64,000 nucleotides of DNA from an uncultured Bacteroides sp. (lineage in GTDB: Bacteria; Bacteroidota; Bacteroidia; Bacteroidales; Bacteroidaceae): assembly GCF_963675905.1 (NCBI RefSeq), contig NZ_OY780936.1, positions 1,807,946 to 1,871,945 of the forward strand, written 5' to 3'. Shown one piece after another: positions 7,490 through 17,088 of this stretch. Within the stretch, counting starts at the first letter, position 1. Each line of letters opens with the position of its first letter. The notes beneath the pieces were generated by a model. That model was not told the DNA's origin and ran no database searches. It worked only from the letters and a program-made list of their open reading frames with translations. The position numbers and the translations under genes are program-made.

Positions 7490-10003
7490 TTATTTTAATG
7501 TTTTAATAAACAGTTCGTTACTTTTCAGATTATCTGACGTTGCTTTTAGTGTGATAGCCCCTTTATTTTCAGTTGACTGGATTACTACCAGACATTTACC
7601 ATAGAAGGCCTTCCGAAAATTAGCCTTGAAACTTTCACTGCTTATGGGGCTACCATTATCAACTCCTACAATAACCCCTTCTCCCTCAATGCTAAAATTA
7701 ATCAGATTATCAGCATTAGGACAGAGGTTTCCATCTTTATCTTTTACCTCTACAATCACAAAGCTAAGATCTTTACCGTCTGCTTTAATCTGTTTTCTAT
7801 CGGCCGACAAAGTAATCTGAGCTGGAGCACCTGCTGTTTTTATCTCCTTACTTAATACTTCTATTCCATTTTTACGAGAAACGACTTTAATTGTTCCAGG
7901 AACAAACTTCAATCGCCACATTACATGAAACTCATCTTTTCCTTTTTTTCTTATTCCTTGAGATTCGCCGTTAAGGAAAAGTTCTACTTCATCAGCATTA
8001 TTATAGTATGCCCAAAGGTCAACCGTTTCACCTTCCTTCCAATTCCAATGAGGAAAAACGTGAAGAACGTCTTTTTTAGTCCATTCGGACTGATACATAT
8101 AATATACATCCTTTGGGAATCCGGCAAGATCTACAATTCCAAAATAAGAACTGCGGGCAGGCCAGTTGTAAGGAGTTGGTTCTCCAAGGTAATCAAAACC
8201 TGTCCACACATACATTCCGCTAATAAAATCATTATTCTTCACCAATCTCCAGCTATCTTCATGAGTAGTTCCCCAAGGCACATGACAATTATCATACGAA
8301 GAACAGGATAATGACTCATCAAAGAAAGGTATATCCCAACGAGAAGGCCATATATACATACTATCACTTGGCATGCGATAATACCCACGTGTCATTAGTC
8401 CGGAAGTTGCTTCTGTTACGATAAACGGTTTGCCCGGAAAATTCCTGGGAACATCCTTAAAGTATGATTCATGGTAATTAAATCCAATAATATCCAATGC
8501 TTTAGAACGGAAAAGATGATTATTGGGATCCGGCTCATTATTTCCGGCAGTAATTGGACGTGTAGTATCCAACTCCTTAACCATATTGGCTAGTTTTAAG
8601 GTAAGCAAGGAATTTACACTCATGGAATCTCCCCTATTGGCAAGCATTTTTGAATCTCGCTTAAAGTTCAATAATAAATTTGCAGCCTGAAGATCCAGAG
8701 TATCAGCGTTGGCATCCGTCCATTGCTCCAAGACTTCATTGCCGATACTCCACATAAAAATAGAAGGATGATTGCGATCACGAAGAACATGATCCGTCAA
8801 ATCACGTTCGTGCCACTCATTAAAATAGCGCGAATAATCGTGCGCTGTCTTTTTCTTACGCCACATATCAAAAGATTCATCCATTACTATGAATCCCATG
8901 CGGTCACATAAATCCAGTAGCTCTGGAGCTGGAGGATTATGCGAGCAACGAATTCCGTTACAACCCATTTCTTTCAGAATCTCAAGCTGACGCTGAATGG
9001 CACGTGTGTTTACAGCAGCACCAAGACAACCTAAATCATGGTGCATACACACCCCTTTTATTTTTGTTGGAACACCATTCAATATAAATCCTCTCTGTGC
9101 ATCGAATTTAAAATCGCGAATTCCAAACGGAGTCTCATATTTATCTACAACTTTTCCGGCAACACTTACCTCAGTTACCACCTTATATAAATAAGGATTC
9201 TCTAGTGTCCAAAGTTCCGGATTGGATATATCAATAGCTTGTTTTGTTTCTTCGACCACTCCTGGTTTTATTTTCAATGTGCTGACAGCTCTCTTAACTT
9301 CTGCACCCTTGCTATTCATTATAAACGAACTTAGTTGTGCAGTAACAACAGACTTTGAGTCATTTTTCACTTTTGTTTCAAGAGCAATCGTTGCCTGCCT
9401 ACTGGAAACTTTTGGAGTAGTAATATACGTTCCCCATTGATCAACATGAACTGGATTGGCAATAGTCAGCCATACATTCCGGTAGATTCCACATCCTGAA
9501 TACCAGCGAGAGTTTGGTTGCTCACTATTATCAACTCTCACAGCAATCACGTTTTTTTGGCCGAACTTAATATAAGGAGTAAGATCATAGCGGAAAGATA
9601 TGTAACCATAAGGGCGTTTTCCCAAAGAAGTACCGTTTATCCACACTTCTGAATCCATATATACGCCGTCAAAGTCTACAAAGACCTTTTTTCCTTTAAC
9701 ATCAGATTGTATCATAAAGGATTTGCGATACCAGCCAATACCACCGGGCAACGCTCCTCCTCCACAACCCGAAGGATTATCTTTACTAAATTTTCCTTCT
9801 ATAGCCCAATCGTGAGGAAGATTCAGAACACGCCACGAATTATCATTGAAATTTGGAGAGAAAGCTTCTTTCACTTCACCTAAATGAAAGGTCCAGTTGT
9901 TATTGAAGCTAGATATAATACGAGATGTAGCACCATAACACGAAACAGACAAGAGTATTAAAAAAGCTGTTATTGCCGGGCAAATAAGATTATATCTTTT
10001 CAT
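7490..10003 (-). CDS. GH2 beta-galactosidase-like glycosidase
   Basis: This 837-aa protein has a hydrophobic N-terminus ending SVSCYG; Cys22 could be a lipobox cysteine. GH2 sugar-binding, immunoglobulin-like and TIM-barrel domains follow. The acid/base glutamate is Glu423 in SIGNEV, and the likely nucleophile is Glu529 in FIVTEATSG. The block IRCSHNPPAPELLDLCD is typical of the family. The C-terminus carries Ig-like domains found in Bacteroides GH2 enzymes. It probably trims beta-galactosyl ends, possibly of xyloglucan side chains, given its GH31 and GH3 neighbours. Other GH2 activities (beta-glucuronidase, beta-mannosidase) cannot be excluded. Confidence 0.9.
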   Translation of the reverse strand: MKRYNLICPAITAFLILLSVSCYGATSRIISSFNNNWTFHLGEVKEAFSPNFNDNSWRVLNLPHDWAIEGKFSKDNPSGCGGGALPGGIGWYRKSFMIQSDVKGKKVFVDFDGVYMDSEVWINGTSLGKRPYGYISFRYDLTPYIKFGQKNVIAVRVDNSEQPNSRWYSGCGIYRNVWLTIANPVHVDQWGTYITTPKVSSRQATIALETKVKNDSKSVVTAQLSSFIMNSKGAEVKRAVSTLKIKPGVVEETKQAIDISNPELWTLENPYLYKVVTEVSVAGKVVDKYETPFGIRDFKFDAQRGFILNGVPTKIKGVCMHHDLGCLGAAVNTRAIQRQLEILKEMGCNGIRCSHNPPAPELLDLCDRMGFIVMDESFDMWRKKKTAHDYSRYFNEWHERDLTDHVLRDRNHPSIFMWSIGNEVLEQWTDANADTLDLQAANLLLNFKRDSKMLANRGDSMSVNSLLTLKLANMVKELDTTRPITAGNNEPDPNNHLFRSKALDIIGFNYHESYFKDVPRNFPGKPFIVTEATSGLMTRGYYRMPSDSMYIWPSRWDIPFFDESLSCSSYDNCHVPWGTTHEDSWRLVKNNDFISGMYVWTGFDYLGEPTPYNWPARSSYFGIVDLAGFPKDVYYMYQSEWTKKDVLHVFPHWNWKEGETVDLWAYYNNADEVELFLNGESQGIRKKGKDEFHVMWRLKFVPGTIKVVSRKNGIEVLSKEIKTAGAPAQITLSADRKQIKADGKDLSFVIVEVKDKDGNLCPNADNLINFSIEGEGVIVGVDNGSPISSESFKANFRKAFYGKCLVVIQSTENKGAITLKATSDNLKSNELFIKTLK

Positions 10004-10031
10004 ATTTTAAAGTTAACAGGTTATATTCATA

Positions 10032-10113
10032 TTTCCTTGTACAGAACAATTCATTCTTCTGTACAAAAGAATAAATTGTTCTGTACAAAAGAAAACAATC
10101 TTTTGTACAAGGA
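10032..10113 (+). repeat. intergenic element with four TGTACA sites at 22-bp spacing
   Basis: TGTACA occurs at 10038, 10060, 10082 and 10104, exactly 22 bp apart each time, with similar flanks (TTCT before, AAAGAA after). Site 1 and its flank pair perfectly over 15 bp with site 3, and outer arms TCCTTGTACA/TGTACAAGGA bracket the element. It fills the gap between the GH31 and GH2 genes. A second copy of the same design lies at 61077-61155. Confidence 0.85.
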
Positions 10114-10130
10114 TTTATTAAAGGCCGAGA

Positions 10131-12992
10131 TTATAATTTAATAACCTGCTTAGTGCCGTTATATTTTACCGTCTTGCCCTTTACTTTTAAGTCAAATGCT
10201 TTAGGGTTAGCCTGATTAACATACACCACATTAAACGTACGGTTTTTCAGCATTCCATTAAATTCTCCTTTTCTATCGCCAATTACCAACGTTTTTGAAA
10301 GTTCATTGTAGGTAAATTCAATAGCAGCATATTTACCTTTTTCATAATTATAATTATCGCCTTCATCTTCATACAATTTAAAAGAGCCATCTTTACCACT
10401 ATATACGAATAATGTTATCTTATCAGCAGGCTTTTCATTTGAATACTGCATATCTGGACCAAAAGGAATGATAGCACCTTCGCGAACAAAAAGAGGAATT
10501 CGTTCGTAAAGAGCATCAATATTCAACTTTTGTCCTCCGCGAATATACTTACCGGTATAGAAGTCGTACCATCCGGTTGTTTCTGGGAAATAGATTTCTC
10601 GTGAACGAGATCCATATTGATACACCGGACAAACCATCAGCGCAGGGCCAAACATATACTGATCACCAATATTATTAACCTTAACATCCTTTTCAAAATC
10701 CATCACCAAGGCACGCATAATAGTATAATCCTTGAAATAAGTCATCCCGGCAAGTGAATAAATATATGGCATCATACTATAGCGTAGCTTGGTATAATAC
10801 ACTATTGACTGATAAGCAGGATGATTATCAGGGGCTATATTATATACTTCACGGTATGGGAACTGACCATGAGCCCTGAACAAAGGAGCAAATGCACCAA
10901 ACTGATACCAGCGGGTGTTAAGTTCACGCCACTCTTTCAGGTCGGCATTTTCATTTCCGGTCTTATCAAACACATGCTGACCCTTTTCATATCTTTTTTC
11001 TACGCAGAAACCTCCAATGTCCATAGTCCAATAAGGTATACCAGCCATTGAGAAATTAAGCCCCGCAGAAATTTGCGCCTTCATATCTTCCCATCGGGTT
11101 GCAATATCTCCACTCCATGTAGCAGTAGAATAACGTTGCAGTCCGGCAAATCCCGAACGGGTTAAAAGGAAAACACGCTTATCAGGATCCACCCCTCTTT
11201 GTCCTTCATAAATTGCCTGCGCATTCATCAAGGCATACGTATTGAAATATTTAGTTGAAGGGCCCAAAGAAGTAGGACCACACAATTTCTTTCGGTATTC
11301 CATATCTGTACAATCCCGAACATTAGGTTCGGAAGCATCCATCCACCATGCATCAATACCCTTTGTGTAAAGTTTTTCTCTCATCTGTTCCCAGAAAAGT
11401 TTACGGGCGCCAATAGAATAAGGATCATAGAAAGAACCAACATAACCCGGTCCAACCCAGTCACGAATACTATCTTTAACAGCTTGATGATACATCCATC
11501 CATTCTTGTCGAATTCCTTATAATTTGCTGTAGTAGCATAGAATTTAGGCCAAACCGAAATCATAATCTTTGCATTCATCTGATGAACAGAATCAACCAT
11601 AGCTTTTGCATCCGGGAAACGTTTCAAATCAAAATCGTGACTTCCCCACGCATCTTCCGGCCAGTAATTCCAGTCGAGCACAATATTATCAATAGGAATC
11701 TGGCGTTTACGGAATTCTTTCAATACCCCCAGCAATTCATCCTGAGTTTTATAACGCTCACGACTTTGCCAGTATCCCATTGCCCACTTTGGCATAATCT
11801 GAGATTTGCCGGTCAGCTTACGATACCCGCCAATCACATCATCCATATTTTTACCCTTAATGAAATAGTAATTTATCTCATTACCCATTTCACTATAAAG
11901 AGCCAGTTTGTTCTGTTCACTGTCCGGAACAGGACTCAATGCTTTCAAAGCCATATAAGAAACGCCACCATCAGGTTTCCATTCAATTCGTATTGGAACA
12001 CGTTTCCCTTTTTCCAGATTCACAGTAAACTTATAGCTATTAGGATTCCATGCAGTACGCCAGCGTTCCTGAACAACCTTTACATTATTAATATATACTT
12101 CAGTATAACCTGCATAGTACAACCAGAAACGATAAACTGCGCTTTCATTAGCCTCAAGCTCACCAGCGTAAGTTACATTGGCGCCATCAAACGGGAAATT
12201 AGCCGGAAGATTCTTTATTGTTTTAATATCTTCATAATCAACAGTAGATTCCGTACGGGTCACAGTAGCTTTCCCACTCCTCGCATCGGGAACATAAGTA
12301 GCAGTCAACCCTCCCTCTTTACCATTTGCATCAAAAAGTTTAAATTGATCTAGCTGAGCATATTCACGATCATCACCAAATTTACTCAAGGAGTAGTTAT
12401 CCCACAAAATCCCATAATTTTTGTTTGAGAGAACAAAAGGCACAGACACTTTCGTGTTATACTGAAAAAGAGATTCATTCTTACCTTTATAATTAAATTC
12501 ATCAGACTGATGTTGTCCTAGTCCGTAGAAAGCTTCATCATCGGGAGATTCAAAAACCTGACGCATAGTATAACCTTTGGTACCCTCCACTTCGATTGGA
12601 GTAAAAGATTTGCCTCCGCCTTTATTTTCACGAAGAACAGAGTTTCCTTTTGTATCTGTGAAATTAACTTCACCAGTCTTTAAATTTACAAAAGCCTTTA
12701 AAGAAGCAGTGGAAAGAACCGCACAATTATTCTTTTCTTCAACAATAAAAGGAGTCTTCTTTCCGATTTGAGGTACAACAATCAAGCTATTTTCGTTCGA
12801 AAATTTATCATCAGGAGTTGCAGACACATGAATTATTTTATCATTAATAACCTGCAATCTTACTTGATTCAAGCCGAAGCTTTTTTCCTTCTTTATACGT
12901 ACAATAAGCCCATCTGCTGTTTTTTCAAAATCTGGTTTCACAAAAGACATAAACAACATTCCGGCTAACAAACAAATGAATATTTTTCTCAT
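10131..12992 (-). CDS. GH31 alpha-xylosidase/alpha-glucosidase with PA14-like insert
   Basis: This 953-aa protein has an N-terminal signal peptide and an N-terminal beta domain. A PA14-like insertion at about residues 225-345 includes EANESAVYRFWLYYAGYTEV. The GH31 barrel then carries the nucleophile Asp552 in WWMDASEP and the acid/base Asp629 in TWSGDI. Domain order and catalytic spacing closely match Bacteroides xyloglucan alpha-xylosidases such as BoGH31A. It probably removes alpha-linked xylose from the non-reducing end of oligosaccharides in the periplasm. It is the first gene of the GH31-GH2-GH3 series and is divergent from the galactose operon. Alpha-glucosidase activity remains possible. 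Confidence 0.9.
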   Translation of the reverse strand: MRKIFICLLAGMLFMSFVKPDFEKTADGLIVRIKKEKSFGLNQVRLQVINDKIIHVSATPDDKFSNENSLIVVPQIGKKTPFIVEEKNNCAVLSTASLKAFVNLKTGEVNFTDTKGNSVLRENKGGGKSFTPIEVEGTKGYTMRQVFESPDDEAFYGLGQHQSDEFNYKGKNESLFQYNTKVSVPFVLSNKNYGILWDNYSLSKFGDDREYAQLDQFKLFDANGKEGGLTATYVPDARSGKATVTRTESTVDYEDIKTIKNLPANFPFDGANVTYAGELEANESAVYRFWLYYAGYTEVYINNVKVVQERWRTAWNPNSYKFTVNLEKGKRVPIRIEWKPDGGVSYMALKALSPVPDSEQNKLALYSEMGNEINYYFIKGKNMDDVIGGYRKLTGKSQIMPKWAMGYWQSRERYKTQDELLGVLKEFRKRQIPIDNIVLDWNYWPEDAWGSHDFDLKRFPDAKAMVDSVHQMNAKIMISVWPKFYATTANYKEFDKNGWMYHQAVKDSIRDWVGPGYVGSFYDPYSIGARKLFWEQMREKLYTKGIDAWWMDASEPNVRDCTDMEYRKKLCGPTSLGPSTKYFNTYALMNAQAIYEGQRGVDPDKRVFLLTRSGFAGLQRYSTATWSGDIATRWEDMKAQISAGLNFSMAGIPYWTMDIGGFCVEKRYEKGQHVFDKTGNENADLKEWRELNTRWYQFGAFAPLFRAHGQFPYREVYNIAPDNHPAYQSIVYYTKLRYSMMPYIYSLAGMTYFKDYTIMRALVMDFEKDVKVNNIGDQYMFGPALMVCPVYQYGSRSREIYFPETTGWYDFYTGKYIRGGQKLNIDALYERIPLFVREGAIIPFGPDMQYSNEKPADKITLFVYSGKDGSFKLYEDEGDNYNYEKGKYAAIEFTYNELSKTLVIGDRKGEFNGMLKNRTFNVVYVNQANPKAFDLKVKGKTVKYNGTKQVIKL

Positions 12993-13107
12993 CGTTTACC
13001 TAATATTTAATAAGTTTTTTCAATAGTGTAAAGATATAATATAAAATATTACCTTGTGTTACACATTTGTTTTATTAGCGTACGCTTTTTGATAGTAACA
13101 GGTATCT

Positions 13108-13139
13108 ATTTGTTTCATCATGGGGTACAATTTGTTTCA
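13108..13139 (+). promoter_or_regulatory. direct repeats in the GH31/galM divergent region
   Basis: ATTTGTTTCA occurs at 13108-13117 and again at 13130-13139, 22 bp apart and so on the same face of the helix. They lie in the 264-bp gap between the divergent GH31 and galM genes. A TATATTTG box at 13192-13199 could serve galM. A TGTGTTACACA palindrome lies near 13055. The repeats may be a regulator site; which regulator is unknown. Confidence 0.45.
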
Positions 13140-13256
13140 AAGCCTGATAAAGGGCTAAACTTTCTTAATTTAGTCAACAGTTTTACAGAAATATATTTGG
13201 GTATACGGAAGAATTTGACTTTATTTGCAATGACAATATAAAACTAAAATAAAAAT

Positions 13257-14351
13257 ATGATAAACACTTCTATGACTCACAATAACCTATCAGGCCTTAA
13301 GCGTGAGGATTTTCAAAAAACAATAAACGGTAAATCAACTGATTTATTTATTCTAAAAAACAAAAATGGTATGGAAATAGCAGTTACTAATTATGGTGCT
13401 GCAACATTATCCATTATGACTCCGGATAAAAACGGAAACTACTCAAATGTTATTCTTGGACACGACAGTATAGACAATGTAGTAAATAGTCCTGAACCAT
13501 TTCTTAGCACTACTATCGGACGATACGGTAACAGAATTGCCAAAGGAAAATTTACTTTATGCGGTGTTGAATATACACTTGCCACTAATAACGGACCTAA
13601 CTCCCTGCATGGTGGACCAAAAGGATTTCATGCAGTAGTATGGGATGCTGAACAAAAAGATGATCAGACTGTAGAATTTAAATATACAGCCCAGGATGGT
13701 GAAGAAGGATTCCCAGGGAAACTGGATGTAATTATGACTTATTCATTAACAGATGAAAATGAATTCAAAATAAGTTATAAAGCAAAGACAGACAAAACAA
13801 CCCTCGTAAATCTAACCAATCACGGTTTCTTCAACCTAGCCGGCATAGCCAATCCTACCCCTACCGTTCTCAACAACATTCTTACAATAAACGCAGACCA
13901 TTATACTCCTATTGATGATGTATGCATTCCTTTTGGAGAAATAGCAAAAGTAGAAGGTACTCCTCTTGATTTCAGAGCTCCTCATATTGTAGGCGATCGT
14001 ATTAATGACAAACATCAGCAAATTGAAAACGGAGCAGGATATGACCATTGCTTTGTTTTAAATAAGGAAGAAGCCGGACAACTTAGCTTTGCAGTGAAAT
14101 GTGTTGAACCAAACAGCGGAAGATTCATGGAAGTATATACAACCGAACCGGGTGTACAACTTTATTCTGGCAATTGGCTGAATGGTTTCACCGGAGCTCA
14201 TGGAGCTACTTTCCCTGCAAGAAGTGCAATATGCTTTGAAGCACAATTATTCCCAGATACTCCTAATAACCCTCATTTCCCTTCAGCTACTCTGAATCCG
14301 GGAGAAGAGTATACTCAAGTAACCATTTACAAATTTGGAGTAGAAAAATAA
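13257..14351 (+). CDS. galM: aldose 1-epimerase (galactose mutarotase), cytoplasmic
   Basis: This 364-aa protein interconverts the alpha and beta anomers of aldoses, chiefly galactose, ahead of GalK. Motifs of the family are visible: ATTIGRYGNRIAKGKF-like residues (here TTIGRYGNRIAKGKF), NGPNSLHGGPKGFH, the histidine in LTNHGFFNLAG and the C-terminal glutamate in ICFEAQLFPDTPN. No signal peptide is seen, unlike the second copy at 17089. It starts the galM-MFS-galK unit, with 44 nt to the transporter. A start a few residues later (at MTHNN) is possible. Confidence 0.93.
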   Translation: MINTSMTHNNLSGLKREDFQKTINGKSTDLFILKNKNGMEIAVTNYGAATLSIMTPDKNGNYSNVILGHDSIDNVVNSPEPFLSTTIGRYGNRIAKGKFTLCGVEYTLATNNGPNSLHGGPKGFHAVVWDAEQKDDQTVEFKYTAQDGEEGFPGKLDVIMTYSLTDENEFKISYKAKTDKTTLVNLTNHGFFNLAGIANPTPTVLNNILTINADHYTPIDDVCIPFGEIAKVEGTPLDFRAPHIVGDRINDKHQQIENGAGYDHCFVLNKEEAGQLSFAVKCVEPNSGRFMEVYTTEPGVQLYSGNWLNGFTGAHGATFPARSAICFEAQLFPDTPNNPHFPSATLNPGEEYTQVTIYKFGVEK

Positions 14352-14395
14352 TCTTTAGAAACTAATTTAATCTCATAACTAACAATTTAAACGAC

Positions 14396-15691
14396 ATGTC
14401 TAATCAACAGAAAAATTATGTATTGCCTATAGCAATGATGTTTGCTCTTTTTGCAATGGTTTCTTTTGTAACCGGTCTTACTAATCCACTTGGTATAATT
14501 GTAAAAAATCAGTTTGATGCTCCTAACTGGATGACCCAACTAGGTAATGCTGCAAACTTTATAGCTTACGCCTTCATGGGAATCCCAGCCGGTATGATGC
14601 TAAAGAAAATTGGTTATAAGAAAACAGCTCTAGCAGCAATCGCAGTAGGTTTCGTCGGCGTAGGTATTCAATTCTTATCTGGTGAAGTAAGCAGCTTTGG
14701 TGTTTATCTGGCAGGTGCATTTATTTCAGGTTTCTCTATGTGTATGTTGAATACAGTAGTAAATCCAATGCTTAACACTTTAGGTGGTGGTGGCAAAAAA
14801 GGTAACCAGTTAATCCAGTTCGGTGGATGCGGTAACTCAATTTCTGCTACTATCGTTCCTATTCTTGTAGGTTACCTGATTGGTGATGCAGCGCGAGCAC
14901 AGATCAGTGATGCAGCTCCTGCATTATTTATAGCAATGGGTGTATTTGCTTTGGCATTCTTTGTATTGGCTACTATGAGTATCCCTGAACCACACAAAGA
15001 ATCTGCAACAGAGAAGAAAGAAAAAGAAACACACAGCGCATTATCATTCCGTCACTTCTTATTAGGAACAGTAGCTATCTTCGTTTATGTAGGTGTTGAA
15101 GTTGGTATTCCTAACTTTGTAAACTTATTCCTTACTACAGGAGCTGATGCAAACGGCGCTAAAGGTATTGGTATGGATGCAGCTATGGCTGGTTCAATCT
15201 GCGGTACATATTGGTTCTTAATGATGATTGGTCGTTTCGTTGGTGGAGCTGTCGGAGCTAAGTTCTCTAGTAAAACACAGCTTACTTTTGTTAGTTCAAT
15301 TGCTTTAATATTCTTATTAGTTGGAATGTTTGCACCTACAGAAACTATGGTTTCTATGCCTGTATTTAAATCAGATATCAGCTTTGGTATGACAACTGTA
15401 CCAGTTGGTGTTATGTTTTTCATTCTTTGTGGATTCTGTACATCAATCATGTGGGGAGGTATTTTCAACCTTGCAGTAGAGGGTATTGGTAAATACACAG
15501 CTATGGGTTCAGGTTTATTCATGGTAATGGTTTGTGGTGGAGGTATCCTTCCTTTGATCCAGGGAGCATTAGCAGACATTACTAGCAGCTACTTAATGAG
15601 CTTCTGGATTGTATTTGCTGGTGTTGGTTACATCTTCTACTACGCAATTATTGGTAGCAAAAACGTAAACAAGGATATTCCTGTTGAATAA
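14396..15691 (+). CDS. MFS sugar transporter (FucP-type glucose/galactose permease)
   Basis: This 431-aa membrane protein has about 12 transmembrane segments. Family features include the early stretch VSFVTGLTNPLG and the cytoplasmic motif GIPAGMMLKKIGYKKTAL. It belongs to the FucP/GluP group of sugar:proton symporters of the major facilitator superfamily. It lies between galM and galK with gaps of 44 nt on both sides, so galactose is the likely substrate. Glucose or arabinose cannot be excluded from sequence alone. Confidence 0.88.
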   Translation: MSNQQKNYVLPIAMMFALFAMVSFVTGLTNPLGIIVKNQFDAPNWMTQLGNAANFIAYAFMGIPAGMMLKKIGYKKTALAAIAVGFVGVGIQFLSGEVSSFGVYLAGAFISGFSMCMLNTVVNPMLNTLGGGGKKGNQLIQFGGCGNSISATIVPILVGYLIGDAARAQISDAAPALFIAMGVFALAFFVLATMSIPEPHKESATEKKEKETHSALSFRHFLLGTVAIFVYVGVEVGIPNFVNLFLTTGADANGAKGIGMDAAMAGSICGTYWFLMMIGRFVGGAVGAKFSSKTQLTFVSSIALIFLLVGMFAPTETMVSMPVFKSDISFGMTTVPVGVMFFILCGFCTSIMWGGIFNLAVEGIGKYTAMGSGLFMVMVCGGGILPLIQGALADITSSYLMSFWIVFAGVGYIFYYAIIGSKNVNKDIPVE

Positions 15692-15735
15692 TTAAATTAT
15701 ATTTAAAATAGAAATCTAAAAATAAAATACGAATT

Positions 15736-16887
15736 ATGGATATTGAATATGTAAGAAGTCGCTTTGCAAAGCACTTTGATGGAGCAGTAGGCTCAGTATA
15801 CGCATCACCTGGACGTATTAACCTTATCGGAGAACATACAGATTACAATGGCGGATTTGTATTTCCGGGAGCTATCGATAAGGGAATGATGGCAGAAATT
15901 AAAATCAATGGAACAGATAAAATAAGAGCTTACTCTATTGACCTGAAAGATTACGTAGAATTTGGATTAAACGAAGAAGATGCTCCACACGCAAGTTGGG
16001 CAAGATATATTTTTGGAGTTTGCCGTGAGATCATTAAAAGAGGAGGTAAAATTCAAGGATTCGACACTGCTTTTGCAGGCGATGTACCTCTTGGAGCAGG
16101 AATGTCTTCATCTGCAGCATTGGAAAGCACATACGCTTTTGCATTGAACGATATGTTCAACTGTGGTATCGACAAATTCGAATTAGCTAAAATCGGACAG
16201 GCTACAGAACATAATTATTGCGGTGTAAACTGTGGTATTATGGATCAGTTTGCTTCGGTATTTGGTAAAGCAGGTAGCTTAATCCGTTTGGATTGTCGTT
16301 CATTGGAATACAAATACTATCCATTCAACCCAATTGGATACAAAGTAGTATTGCTTGATTCTGTTGTTAAGCACGAACTTGCTTCATCAGCATACAACAA
16401 ACGTCGTCAATCTTGTGAAACAGTAGTAGCTGCTATCAAGAAAAATCACCCAGAAGTAGAATTCCTTCGCGATTGCACAATGGAAATGCTTGAGGCTGTT
16501 AAGAACGACGTAACTGCAGAAGATTACATGCGTTCTGAATATGTAATTGAAGAAATTCAACGCGTACTCGACGTTTGTGATGCTTTGGGAAAAGGCGACT
16601 ACGAAACAGTTGGTGAAAAGATGTATGGCACACACCACGGAATGAGCAAGCTTTACGAAGTTAGCTGCGAAGAGCTTGATTTCTTAAACGACTGCGCTAA
16701 GAAAAACGGAGTAACAGGTTCACGCGTTATGGGTGGTGGATTTGGTGGATGTACTATCAACTTAGTAAAAGAAGAATTGTATGATGCATTTATTGCTGAT
16801 GCAAAAGAATCTTTCAAAGCTAAGTTTGGCAGAAGTCCTAAAGTTTACGATGTAGTAATCAGCGATGGTTCACGCAAGTTAGCTTAA
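15736..16887 (+). CDS. galK: galactokinase
   Basis: GalK phosphorylates alpha-D-galactose to galactose 1-phosphate in the Leloir pathway. The 383-aa protein shows the GHMP kinase signatures: galactose-binding GRINLIGEHTDYNGG near the N-terminus, the phosphate loop PLGAGMSSSAALE, NCGIMDQFASVFGK with the catalytic Asp, and the C-terminal motif RVMGGGFGGCTINLV. It is full length and ends the galM-transporter-galK unit. A strong terminator follows 25 nt later. Confidence 0.97.
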   Translation: MDIEYVRSRFAKHFDGAVGSVYASPGRINLIGEHTDYNGGFVFPGAIDKGMMAEIKINGTDKIRAYSIDLKDYVEFGLNEEDAPHASWARYIFGVCREIIKRGGKIQGFDTAFAGDVPLGAGMSSSAALESTYAFALNDMFNCGIDKFELAKIGQATEHNYCGVNCGIMDQFASVFGKAGSLIRLDCRSLEYKYYPFNPIGYKVVLLDSVVKHELASSAYNKRRQSCETVVAAIKKNHPEVEFLRDCTMEMLEAVKNDVTAEDYMRSEYVIEEIQRVLDVCDALGKGDYETVGEKMYGTHHGMSKLYEVSCEELDFLNDCAKKNGVTGSRVMGGGFGGCTINLVKEELYDAFIADAKESFKAKFGRSPKVYDVVISDGSRKLA

Positions 16888-16912
16888 GTTTAAAATAAAC
16901 ATAACCTTATAG

Positions 16913-16954
16913 AAAGGTGTATCATTCAATACGAATGATACACCTTTTTTTTGC
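16913..16954 (+). terminator. terminator of the galactose operon
   Basis: A perfect 15-bp stem (AAAGGTGTATCATTC with GAATGATACACCTTT), a 5-nt loop and a run of T residues lie 25 nt after galK. Confidence 0.92.
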
Positions 16955-17040
16955 ACCTAACAAAACCAATCGGATTTTATATTCAATTTATCATTTCATG
17001 CTCTATAACATACTAATAATTATATAATCATATAGAAATA

Positions 17041-17057
17041 AGTGTTACTTTTACACT
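17041..17057 (+). promoter_or_regulatory. candidate AraR operator
   Basis: AGTGTTACTTTTACACT is an imperfect palindrome (AGTGTnA with TnACACT) 31 bp before the first gene of the operon that encodes AraR. Its place suggests autoregulation by AraR. A related half-site AGTGTAA is present near 13025 in the GH31/galM gap. The assignment is an inference. Confidence 0.4.
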
Positions 17058-17088
17058 CATTAAATATCACCTTAAAAAAGATCATGAA

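Noticed and set aside
11484-12353. Long plus-strand open frame opposite the GH31 gene
   Set aside because: Fully antisense to a clear GH31 enzyme; a shadow of biased codon use.
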